Position numbers and translations under genes: made by a program. From assembly GCF_016406105.1 (NCBI RefSeq), contig NZ_CP066308.1:3521501-3585500 (forward strand): DNA of 64,000 nt. The letters run 5' to 3'. Source of the stretch: Brevibacillus composti. GTDB taxonomy: Bacteria; Bacillota; Bacilli; Brevibacillales; Brevibacillaceae. Below the pieces are notes generated by a model. It was not told the origin of the DNA. It worked only from the letters and a program-made list of their open reading frames with translations, and searched no databases. Position 1 is the stretch's first letter. Each line of letters starts with the position of its first letter. Shown piece after piece: positions 25,201-31,905 of the stretch.

Positions 25201-26113
25201 CGCCCTTTTCATTTGTCGTCGCATTTACGATGCCTCCCGCTGACACCTTGGCTCCAGCCAGCGGCTTCGGCGGCGCCGAGGAATCCGTGACCCGCCCTTT
25301 CACGGCGCCTGTCTGCTTGTACTCCCCGAGATTGATCAACAGCTTGACGAAATCGATCGCACCCCCGTCTCCATAGGGGTTTTTCGTCGATCGGTCATCC
25401 AGCGATATCGTGAGGCTGCCGTCCTGCAGCAAGGGGAGATATTCATCCGGAATTTGCACGCTGATCAGCTTTCCGATCGGTCCATGCTGATTCAGAGAGT
25501 TGATGATCTTTTCCAGAAAAGGCGCACGGACGCCGTTCAGCTCTGCCGTATACTTCACCCGGCCGGGAAATTTCTGCGGCTGGTAGTCGTTGATAAAGAG
25601 CTGGAGAATCGCCCCTTTGATTGGCGTGTTCTTCGTGTCGAAAGTGACGGTTACCGGCACGACGGGATTGGCGTTCTTTCTGTACGCATTCGAACGGGTA
25701 TAGCCATCGGCGATCTTGTCCCTCTCGGCTTCGGACAGCCCCGACGAGAAGGCGGGATAGAGGAAAGAACTGATCACCATCAACTGGTCCGTCCCCCGGG
25801 GATCATCCGGCTCTCTCTGGATGACGGGGTAGGGCGCAGCCGTGCTTTTTCCCGAAAACGGATCGTAATTTTCCGGCCATCCTTTGCCAAAATTGTCGAT
25901 ATCCCCGACCCGCACCATCAGGTCCGCCTCGTCCGTATCGTATTTCACCGCATACGGCTTGGACCAGTCGCCATTCAGCGGGTCGTTTGCGCGGTCCACC
26001 GGCGTTCCCGCGGCCATCGCCGCATGGCTTGTCCCTTGATTCAAAAAGCCTGTCAGACAGATGATCACGGCCAAGCACAGCATCAGCAGGCGCCAGGTAC
26101 TCCTTCTCTCCAT
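22220..26113 (-). CDS. Large multidomain secreted surface protein next to pilus genes
   Basis: The protein has 1297 residues with a Sec signal peptide (about 1-35, cleavage near SHAAMAAG). Visible domains in order: an N-terminal region of about 280 residues with calcium-like acidic loops, a carboxypeptidase-regulatory/CnaB-like beta domain (about 280-350, GAVKGRVTD...GEYLLQDVPAG), a cadherin-like Ig domain (about 360-450), a BIG2 domain (about 775-850, SVIWTSSDSSVAAVSSHGIVTG), then further beta-rich stretches and a GNGGGGGG linker near 1150. No LPXTG motif or S-layer domain is seen. Position beside the minor pilins suggests a pilus-associated adhesin, analogous to PilY1 in role only (inference). 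Confidence 0.75.
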   Translation of the reverse strand: MERRSTWRLLMLCLAVIICLTGFLNQGTSHAAMAAGTPVDRANDPLNGDWSKPYAVKYDTDEADLMVRVGDIDNFGKGWPENYDPFSGKSTAAPYPVIQREPDDPRGTDQLMVISSFLYPAFSSGLSEAERDKIADGYTRSNAYRKNANPVVPVTVTFDTKNTPIKGAILQLFINDYQPQKFPGRVKYTAELNGVRAPFLEKIINSLNQHGPIGKLISVQIPDEYLPLLQDGSLTISLDDRSTKNPYGDGGAIDFVKLLINLGEYKQTGAVKGRVTDSSAPPKPLAGAKVSAGGIVNATTNEKGEYLLQDVPAGLVSVEAAKEGYMPELKLIENFEAGSTATLDFQLGPQPNNNAYLQNLTVKAESLLPLEPGFDRETASYEVHLNSAVSHIAITPTLEDSKASMTVNGAAHASGTPKEIAVKPGATKLAIAVTAQDGKTKRTYEVTVYTPLTSLELSRSLTKSTIKLGETSEIRYTVSPAPFHAEGLTGRPADRVSGIRPFYLINQPFEYGRVYDMETELGKVAGSGKGNDNNGGLAPEGRGKKNFNEMMIAGYDGPVSINQSIITEPSAKVTDIVNGLKNLIKAGITEITIPLVDKSQLDANLKGRDSITVNAFASFVITEAGGRVLANFKGYGSFPPHSFTITDLTLTELLPPEVPIESIDKNWSRRLENGVLTLNLPDITFTRSGDWYKADPLAFGIVVKPAETGTYLLSDSTLRYREGDRENSRSFNHLTLQVETNIPPVVGISVSPEQASIQVGQTVGLKVKITPAQADQSVIWTSSDSSVAAVSSHGIVTGIKPGTAIITVSTPDGQFSATSTIRVSSKPTLSLYADNGWSQPYAEKATLTLEVTDFAEAYPIKPVVKIDGVELPAGALVPSAPVSLGDGRQKVSYTFEVAAARIGESGEVGEVLRVNPAEIVAEAQNRDQIAAEPLRRTLLFNPVTAFAAKLERDGSLAGLTGTLTAMPTTPVLDSVTFAYLLDVPLLDASPASPWIPFNQGRTATGVPLEPLGNTAVIVGMFQDFNQDRDYVQPDGSPDPNEIVIREVTLGPALLPPDFTLEPGERLDEYVKVVVKPVPETVKETTQWYYKAGVRGEWTPFSIGKKGEQMQGEFVIAFDRGVAGKLLDTLVTVKAVTPVEGIEAPGATTVKTLLLLPDKGNGGGGGGVIPEDLSPYVFIRVDNGHEILENRAVQVLLGYSFAGSEGLRLSQASYAIAEADKNTDLLAELARGKGISIKGGLQNRVVKNLKTTSGHSQTYRVAIYVKVEMLHTLTREILWTKEYKQEANVTVKAKLNLN

Positions 26114-26370
26114 GGGTCCACCTCTTTCCTCTCGTCACGTTCTGCTTCAGTCTTCGTCCTGAAACAATCTCTCGTTGCTTTTCTATGTTCCCTGTCTATA
26201 CGAGCGCTCGACTCTCGCTATGGTTCATTCGAACCATTGCTGGCATATTTATCATGATTCCTAATAATGGTACTATTCTACCATGAAGAAAGACCGGTGA
26301 GGATAGTCGGTTTTGAAACATCTGTTACGGGAGGGGGGGTGCCGCCAACCGGGCTGGCACAAACTCACAC
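26114..26370. other. Non-coding stretch upstream of adhesin and lysine riboswitch
   Basis: This stretch should contain the promoter of the minus-strand adhesin gene. I see no confident promoter, repeat or small gene in it. Confidence 0.5.
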
Positions 26371-26398
26371 TTGATTTCTATCGGAAAACTCATATACT
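26371..26398 (+). promoter_or_regulatory. Promoter candidate for the L-box transcript
   Basis: TTGATT (26371-26376) and TATACT (26393-26398) are spaced by 16 bp. They lie about 45 bases before the riboswitch P1 helix. Confidence 0.5.
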
Positions 26399-26444
26399 TG
26401 AACCGTAACATAATTTCATAATCAATATCCTCATCTTGCACGAT

Positions 26445-26696
26445 GAGGATAGAGGTCGCGGCTTTTATATGATTCGGGACGAGATTCAGAGAAGATCAAT
26501 GACTCCACGAGGAGGGAAAAGCCGCCGAAGCCTGCTGTGTGTTCTCTGCCGCACAGGCTGGGGCTGTACCCGAAAGGGACAGAACTGTCACGTTTGCCCG
26601 CCTGGCAGACGTGTTGTGCTATCTTCCGTGAAGGCTTGGTGGGGATTGGAGCATACCGCCCTTATGCCGTTTTGGCTATGGTGGTATTTTTTATTT
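26445..26696 (+). ncRNA. Lysine riboswitch (L-box) with terminator
   Basis: The conserved L-box core is readable in order: AGAGGTCGCG after P1, AGAGAAGATC, GAGGGAAAAGCCGCCGAAGC, GGCTGGGGCTG, and GGGACAGAACTGTCACG. P1 pairs GAGGATAG (26445-26452) with CTATCTTC (26619-26626); P5 is CACGTTTGCC with GGCAGACGTG. An expression platform follows: ATACCGCC (26653-26660) pairs with GGTGGTAT before T6, giving a lysine-induced terminator. An additional upstream strand, ATCCTCATC (26427-26435), can pair with GATGAGGAT over the P1 5' side. It controls the permease at 26733. Confidence 0.93.
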
Positions 26697-26732
26697 CCAG
26701 CCGTCCTTCCCAAAAAAACAGAAAGGTCGTGC

Positions 26733-28184
26733 ATGTGCGTTATGTCTTCTTCGAATCAACTGCAACGCGGATTAAAAGCCCGCCACCTGACGATGATCGC
26801 GATCGGCGGATCGATTGGCACCGGGCTTTTTCTCGCCAGCGGCGGCTCGATCCATTCCGCGGGTCCGGGCGGCGCTCTGGCGGCATATATCGCCATCAGC
26901 TTGATGGTCTACTTCCTGATGACGAGCCTCGGCGAGATGGCGGCCTTCATGCCTGTCTCCGGTTCCTTCAGCACGTACGCGGCCAAGTTCGTCGACCCGT
27001 CTCTCGGCTTCGCGCTGGGCTGGAACTACTGGTACAACTGGGCGATTACGATCGCCGTCGAACTCTCGGCCGGTGCGCTGATCATGAAATACTGGTTTCC
27101 GGACACCCCTTCGATGCTCTGGAGCGCTCTGTTTCTCGTCTTGATGTTTGGCCTCAATATGTTATCCGTAAAGGGATATGGCGAGTCGGAATTCTGGTTT
27201 TCTCTGATCAAAGTAAGCACCGTCATCATTTTTATCGTCGTGGGCACCCTGATGATCTTTGGCATCATGGGCGGGGAAGCAGTCGGCTTCACCAACTTTA
27301 CCAAGGGAGAGGCACCGTTTCACGGCGGTTTTATGGCTATCCTCGGCGTCTTCATGATCGCCGGCTTCTCCTTCCAGGGGACCGAGCTGGTCGGGATTGC
27401 GGCCGGAGAGAGCGAAGATCCGAAGCGGAATATCCCCAAAGCGGTCAAGCAGATTTTCTGGCGCATCCTGCTCTTCTATATTTTTGCGATTTTCGTCATC
27501 GGTCTCTTGATTCCGTACGACAATCCCAATCTGGTCAGCGGCGACATTGCCGATATCGCAATCAGCCCGTTTACGCTCGTCTTTGAAAAAGCCGGCTTTG
27601 CTTTTGCCGCCTCGGTCATGAACGCCGTCATCTTGACATCCGTTCTGTCCGCGGGCAACTCGGGCATGTACGCTTCCACCCGGATGCTGTACGTCCTGGC
27701 CAAAGAAGGCAAAGCGCCGAAGTTCTTCGCCAAGCTGAACAAGCGCGGCGTGCCGGTCAATGCGCTGCTTTTGACTGCCAGCATCGGGATGTTCGCCTTC
27801 CTGGCTTCCCTGTTCGGTGACGGCACGGTATATATCTGGCTGCTGAATGCGTCCGGCATGTCCGGCTTTATCGCCTGGCTGGGCATCGCGATCAGCCACT
27901 ACCGCTTTCGGCGGGCCTATCTCGCGCAGGGCTTCCAGTTGAGCCAGCTTCCGTACCGCTCCAAATGGTTCCCGTATGGTCCGATCTTTGCATTTGTCGT
28001 CTGTCTCTTCGTCGTGCTCGGGCAAAACTACACCGCTTTTCTCGGCGAATCGATTGACTGGAACGGCGTTTTGGTCTCCTATATCGGCCTCCCGCTGTTC
28101 CTCGCGGTTTGGCTGGGGTACAAGTACACGAAAAAGACCAAGGTGATTCCGCTTAAAGAAGTGGACTTCTCTTACGAAAAATAG
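26733..28184 (+). CDS. lysP: Lysine-specific permease (LysP-type APC transporter)
   Basis: The protein has 483 residues and about 12 helices of the amino acid/polyamine/organocation superfamily. The N-terminal GGSIGTGLFLASGG unwound-helix motif and the GTELVGIAAGESEDPKRNIP loop match the LysP branch closely. ATG 26733 has AAAGGT 5 bases upstream; the longer frame from 26436 runs through riboswitch RNA and is not coding. The L-box upstream independently supports lysine as substrate, so expression should fall when lysine is plentiful. Confidence 0.93.
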   Translation: MCVMSSSNQLQRGLKARHLTMIAIGGSIGTGLFLASGGSIHSAGPGGALAAYIAISLMVYFLMTSLGEMAAFMPVSGSFSTYAAKFVDPSLGFALGWNYWYNWAITIAVELSAGALIMKYWFPDTPSMLWSALFLVLMFGLNMLSVKGYGESEFWFSLIKVSTVIIFIVVGTLMIFGIMGGEAVGFTNFTKGEAPFHGGFMAILGVFMIAGFSFQGTELVGIAAGESEDPKRNIPKAVKQIFWRILLFYIFAIFVIGLLIPYDNPNLVSGDIADIAISPFTLVFEKAGFAFAASVMNAVILTSVLSAGNSGMYASTRMLYVLAKEGKAPKFFAKLNKRGVPVNALLLTASIGMFAFLASLFGDGTVYIWLLNASGMSGFIAWLGIAISHYRFRRAYLAQGFQLSQLPYRSKWFPYGPIFAFVVCLFVVLGQNYTAFLGESIDWNGVLVSYIGLPLFLAVWLGYKYTKKTKVIPLKEVDFSYEK

Positions 28185-28188
28185 CAAA

Positions 28189-28219
28189 CAGCCCGGAGTG
28201 TTGCTCCGGGCTGTTTTGC
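28189..28219 (+). terminator. Intrinsic terminator of lysP
   Basis: CAGCCCGGAG and CTCCGGGCTG pair perfectly around TGTTG, followed by TTTTGC. Confidence 0.9.
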
Positions 28220-28248
28220 ATGAGAAGACAGACGAACGGTTACGGCTC

Positions 28249-28626
28249 TCAGGCAAACAGGCTGATGAGGTTGCCGTCTGGGTCCTGGACGATCGCGTAG
28301 CGCTGCCCCCAAAAAGCATCCCATGGCTCGCGGTGTCCTGTGTAACCGCGCTCCGTTACTTTTTGGTACAGCTCGTCCACCTCTTCACGCCGCTCGCACA
28401 AAAACGCCAGCTCGATCCGATGGCCGACAGGCTCCTCCCAACCGCCATATACATCGATAATGGTTTCCTGCACGTCAAAGGCCAGCCGGAATCCGCTTTG
28501 GGCAACCTCGACGTGCTTCTCATTGTCGGCCTCCGCGGGGATGTCCAGCCCCAGCAGGCGGTAAAAATCCAGCGCCCTTTTCATGTCCTTCACCACAATC
28601 CCCACCATATCCAACCGAATGCTCAT
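28249..28626 (-). CDS. VOC-superfamily (glyoxalase/bleomycin-resistance fold) protein
   Basis: The protein has 125 residues with two beta-alpha-beta-beta-beta modules. The first begins VGIVVKDMKRALDFYR-LLGL and the second ends YAIVQDPDGNLISLF, the standard VOC signature. Putative metal ligands are the Glu of IELAFL and Glu/Asp/His-equivalent positions near the C-terminus, not all of them clear. The substrate cannot be inferred. The ATG at 28626 has a better-spaced ribosome site (AAGGGG) than the ATG at 28635. Confidence 0.85.
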   Translation of the reverse strand: MSIRLDMVGIVVKDMKRALDFYRLLGLDIPAEADNEKHVEVAQSGFRLAFDVQETIIDVYGGWEEPVGHRIELAFLCERREEVDELYQKVTERGYTGHREPWDAFWGQRYAIVQDPDGNLISLFA

Positions 28627-28684
28627 CCTTTTCATCCCCTTCTGGAAAATGACCTCTCTCTTTACATTACCCTTTACTTCTCTG

Positions 28685-29551
28685 TCAAAATAGGAAAAAA
28701 CGGACGTCTTGCTTCTTCCTGCTGCGATCGTCGCCTTGCCTCGTCCATATTTGCTTCGGCAGCATCCCGTAATAACGCTTGAAGCTTTTTATGAAATGCG
28801 ACTGATCGTAGTAGCCGTATTTCAGCGCCATATCCGTAAAGCTCGGCACGGCGCTGCTGTACAGTTCCTGCAGCATGCTTTGAAAGCGAATGATGCCGAG
28901 CATTTCCTTGGGGCTCACTCCCAGTTCCCGGTCGAACGTTCGCCGGACATGGCGTTCGCTGAAGCTGAGCTGATCGGCCAGATCGGATGTCGATAGAACC
29001 CCCTTGGAGGCGTACATCACCTGCAGGCTTGTCCGCACCAGAGGATGGGAGGAGGCAGCCTCAGCGTGCAACAATTGCTGCAGTTTCTTCTCAACGGTAT
29101 GAATAACTGCTGTGACTGTCAGCGCAGCCAGGATTTCCTCGGCGAAATACAATCCCTCTGCCCCCCAGATCTCCTCGAGAAAAACATGGTGCCCGAGAAA
29201 CGCGGAGACCGGAAATTTCAAAAAGGACTGCGCCGATTCCGTATAGAAACGGATCCCGAACAGAGACTGTGGTCCAGATAGGCTCAACACCTCAAATTGG
29301 GTCATTAACCCTGCGACAAAAGCAGACTTCCAACCGGAGGGAGACAGGCGGTCCACGATAATATCCACGCAGCCGTCGGGGATGATCCGATGCAATTGCC
29401 TCTCCGCCTCTGCATGATAGTCCAGCGTCCAGTAGCAAGCCACATGCGGCGCCAGTTTTTCACAGGGGGCGTATTCTTGGTAGCTGTATCCCGGACGCTG
29501 CATCTCTTTTTGCAATTTCGGCGATTGGATCGGCCGATAGTCACGCACCAT
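28685..29551 (-). CDS. AraC-family transcriptional regulator
   Basis: The protein has 288 residues. An N-terminal DUF6597-like ligand/dimer region includes LAPHVACYWTLDY and IIPDGCVDIIVD, a pattern common in AraC regulators of this group. The C-terminal double helix-turn-helix is about residues 180-280 (LADQLSFSERHVRRTFDRELGVSPKEML, then DMALKYGYYDQSHFIKSFKRYYGMLP). It is 59 bp upstream of and co-directional with the VOC gene, which it may regulate. The start at 29551 follows a G-rich AGGGG region. Confidence 0.88.
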   Translation of the reverse strand: MVRDYRPIQSPKLQKEMQRPGYSYQEYAPCEKLAPHVACYWTLDYHAEAERQLHRIIPDGCVDIIVDRLSPSGWKSAFVAGLMTQFEVLSLSGPQSLFGIRFYTESAQSFLKFPVSAFLGHHVFLEEIWGAEGLYFAEEILAALTVTAVIHTVEKKLQQLLHAEAASSHPLVRTSLQVMYASKGVLSTSDLADQLSFSERHVRRTFDRELGVSPKEMLGIIRFQSMLQELYSSAVPSFTDMALKYGYYDQSHFIKSFKRYYGMLPKQIWTRQGDDRSRKKQDVRFFLF

Positions 29552-29652
29552 ACCCCTGCTTCCCCTCCCCGTCCGGAACACACCCGGCTATCGCTGCATG
29601 TCTCATTGGGTAGACAGTAACAAAAACAGCTGCCCGTGAGCAACCCAATTGT

Positions 29653-29697
29653 AAAAAAATAGCGGATTCTATGCAATTGATACATAGAATCCGCTAT
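29653..29697 (-). terminator. Perfect 15-bp terminator hairpin of the aminotransferase operon
   Basis: ATAGCGGATTCTATG (29659-29673) pairs perfectly with CATAGAATCCGCTAT (29683-29697). Read on the minus strand it ends in T7. Confidence 0.92.
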
Positions 29698-29747
29698 GGA
29701 AAATCGTCTGCCTGACGTATTTCATGCCGGAAGTCAGCTATTGTCTC

Positions 29748-30923
29748 TTATTGCTTCTGGACAAAACGCCCGATCCGCTCCAATGCTTTCTGCAGCTGGT
29801 CCAGCGAAGTGGCGTAGGAGCAGCGGATGTGGCCTTTGCCGCAGTCGCCGAACACATCGCCTGGGACGACGGCCACCTTTTCTTCCATTAATAGCCCTTC
29901 GGCAAACTGGGCGGCATCCAGTCCCGTCGAACGAATCGAAGGAAACGCGTAGAAGGCGCCCTCCGGCTCATGGCAAGCCAGACCGATTTCCTGAAAGCCC
30001 TGGACGACGAAGTTACGCCGCTGGCGGTAGCTTTCCACCATCCGCTCCATGTCCTCCTGCCCGTGGCGCAGCGCTTCCAGCGCGGCCATCTGGGCCATCA
30101 CCGGAGCGCAGAGCATCGTGTACTGGTGGATCTTCAGCATGCCTGTCAAAAGATCGGGAGACGCGCAGACATACCCGAGCCGCCAGCCGGTCATCGCGAA
30201 GGCTTTGGAGAAGCCGGAGATCAGGATCGTCCGGTCTTTCATCCCCGGCAGCGCGGCGATGCTCTCATGCCGCCGCCCGTACGTGAGCTCGGCGTAGATC
30301 TCGTCGGAGATGACCAACAGGTCGTGCTTTTCGATCACGGGGAGCAGCCGCTTCCACTCTTCGGCCGTCATCGTGCTGCCGGTCGGATTGTTGGGATAGC
30401 AGAAGATAATGGCCTTGGTGCGCGGACTGATGTGCGCCTCCAGCTCTTCCGGCGTCAGCTTGAATTGCTGCTCGGCGTTCGTCCGCAGAAAGACCGGCAC
30501 CCCGCCGGCGAGGCGAATCACCGGCTCATAGGAGACATAGCAGGGCTCGACGACCAGCACCTCGTCCCCTGGATCGACGATGGCACGCAGCGCGATGTCG
30601 ATCGCTTCACTGGCTCCCACGGTGATCAGCATCTCTCTCTCCGGGTGGTAGGAGACGGCAAATCGCTCTTCCAGGTATTTGTGGATCTCTTTGCGCAGCT
30701 CCAGCATCCCCGCATTGGAGGTGTAGGCCGTATAGCCTCGCTCCAGCGAGGAGATGCAGGCCTCCCGGACGCGCCATGGGGTGACGAAATCCGGCTCCCC
30801 TACGCCGAGTGAAATCACACCCTCCATCGAGGCGGCCAGGTCAAAAAAGCGGCGGATTCCCGAAGGCTTCAGCGAAGCGACGGTTTGGGACAGACGATTG
30901 CGAACGGCCGTATTCTGACTCAT
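29748..30923 (-). CDS. PLP-dependent class I/II aminotransferase (YugH-like)
   Basis: The protein has 391 residues. It has fold-type I features: ISLGVGEPDFVTP at the N-terminus, PNNPTGSTMT, ISDEIYAELTYG, and SGFSKAFAMTGWRLGY with the Schiff-base Lys near residue 237. The C-terminal RCSYATS Arg contacts the substrate carboxylate. The neighbouring Lrp gene reproduces the yugG-yugH pair of Bacillus subtilis. The upstream T-box implies induction when one amino acid is scarce, suggesting a biosynthetic or salvage aminotransferase. The start overlaps the lrp stop. Confidence 0.9.
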   Translation of the reverse strand: MSQNTAVRNRLSQTVASLKPSGIRRFFDLAASMEGVISLGVGEPDFVTPWRVREACISSLERGYTAYTSNAGMLELRKEIHKYLEERFAVSYHPEREMLITVGASEAIDIALRAIVDPGDEVLVVEPCYVSYEPVIRLAGGVPVFLRTNAEQQFKLTPEELEAHISPRTKAIIFCYPNNPTGSTMTAEEWKRLLPVIEKHDLLVISDEIYAELTYGRRHESIAALPGMKDRTILISGFSKAFAMTGWRLGYVCASPDLLTGMLKIHQYTMLCAPVMAQMAALEALRHGQEDMERMVESYRQRRNFVVQGFQEIGLACHEPEGAFYAFPSIRSTGLDAAQFAEGLLMEEKVAVVPGDVFGDCGKGHIRCSYATSLDQLQKALERIGRFVQKQ

Positions 30924-31420
30924 GGGGTCACCACCATCCTGCGGTCTTCATCCCGGTCTTCAAACTGAATCCCGTCATGCTTGTATCGTTTCAAAATAAA
31001 ATGCGTGGCGGTCGACACCACCGAATCGAGAGTGGCCAGCTTTTGCGAGACAAATGTCGCCACCTCCCGCATCGTTTTTCCTTCCAGCACCACGGACAGA
31101 TCGTAGCTGACCCCGGACATCAGATAGACGGCCTGCACCTCTGGAAAGCGACAGATGCGGTCCGCTACCTCGTCGAAGCCTACATCCCGTTTCGGCGTCA
31201 CCTTCACATCAATCATGGCTGTCACGTAGGGATGATCATCGACCAGCTCCCAGTTGATCAGCGCCGGATAATTGACGATCACTTTCTCTCGCTCCAGCGT
31301 GGCGATGGTTTCCTCTACCTCCGCCACCGGCACGGCCATCAGCCGGGCGATCTGTTCGGCAGTGCGGCGGCCGTCTTCCTCCAGCAGCCGCAGCAGTTCG
31401 AGCTGTCTTTCTCTGTTCAT
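30920..31420 (-). CDS. Lrp/AsnC-family regulator (YugG-like)
   Basis: The protein has 166 residues. The N-terminal helix-turn-helix (RQLELLRLLEEDGRRTAEQIARLM) is followed by a RAM/AsnC ligand domain (about 70-150). ATG 31420 is the first sensible start; the longer open frame back to 31582 runs through the T-box terminator and is excluded. It overlaps the aminotransferase by 4 bp, so the two are co-translated and jointly governed by the T-box leader. Confidence 0.9.
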   Translation of the reverse strand: MNRERQLELLRLLEEDGRRTAEQIARLMAVPVAEVEETIATLEREKVIVNYPALINWELVDDHPYVTAMIDVKVTPKRDVGFDEVADRICRFPEVQAVYLMSGVSYDLSVVLEGKTMREVATFVSQKLATLDSVVSTATHFILKRYKHDGIQFEDRDEDRRMVVTP

Positions 31421-31510
31421 GTTTCTCCACTCCCATCTGGTTAACATCGGTACCCGCGCCCATGGCGACGGCAAGCGGCCTCTTGCCCCGGCAGCCCGCG
31501 CCATGCATAC

Positions 31511-31810
31511 AAAAAACGCCCCAGCAACCGACCGGATTGATCCGGATTGTCGGTTGCTGAGGCGATCTGTTCGCGGTACCACTCAGCTTTCTGTTCTCCT
31601 CGCGAAAAACAGACTTATGAAGTCTTAGGCAAGACTTGCGACTGATAACGGAAGTCTGATCCGCTGCTTCCTACTCGAAGGTTCAGAAGCAGAGCTCCGA
31701 GGCGGCTTCAAAGAGAGTTGACGGCCGCCCTCACAGCATACAGGCAGGCTCTCTGGTCATCAGCGCCCTCTCTTACTATTCCTCATCCAAGCTCTCTATG
31801 TTTTCTCCAT
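31511..31810 (-). ncRNA. T-box riboswitch upstream of lrp-aminotransferase operon
   Basis: On the minus strand the leader contains the 14-base T-box core with TGGTACC at 31575-31581 inside GAGTGGTACCGCG. It ends in a terminator in which CAGCAACCGAC pairs with GTCGGTTGCTG before T6 (31511-31566). Stem I elements are present: AATAGTAAGAGAG on the 5' side, and CTGAACCTTCGAGTAGG on the 3' side around 31670-31686. The specifier should be just after GAA or GAAC, giving CCU (Pro) or CUU (Leu); I cannot decide. Uncharged tRNA would allow read-through. Confidence 0.93.
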
Positions 31811-31835
31811 GGCACACTATCTCGGAATGTTCTCG

Positions 31836-31864
31836 ATTATAAGAAGAACGGGAGCGCTTGTCAA
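31836..31864 (-). promoter_or_regulatory. Consensus sigma-A promoter of the T-box transcript
   Basis: On the minus strand TTGACA (31859-31864) and TATAAT (31836-31841) are separated by exactly 17 bp. Both hexamers are perfect. It places the transcript start near 31828, just before stem I. Confidence 0.92.
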
Positions 31865-31905
31865 TAAAGAAAGCGAGGGAATTTTCGCCTTCCGCCCCTG
31901 CTCAC

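Noticed and set aside
26436-26732. N-terminal extension of the permease
   Set aside because: This stretch forms the lysine riboswitch and terminator; the permease has a good start at 26733.
31421-31582. N-terminal extension of the Lrp protein
   Set aside because: It runs through the T-box terminator hairpin, and ATG 31420 gives a normal Lrp length.
31670-31690. A definite specifier codon for the T-box
   Set aside because: Both CCU and CUU fit the position after GAA/GAAC; the loop could not be aligned reliably by eye.
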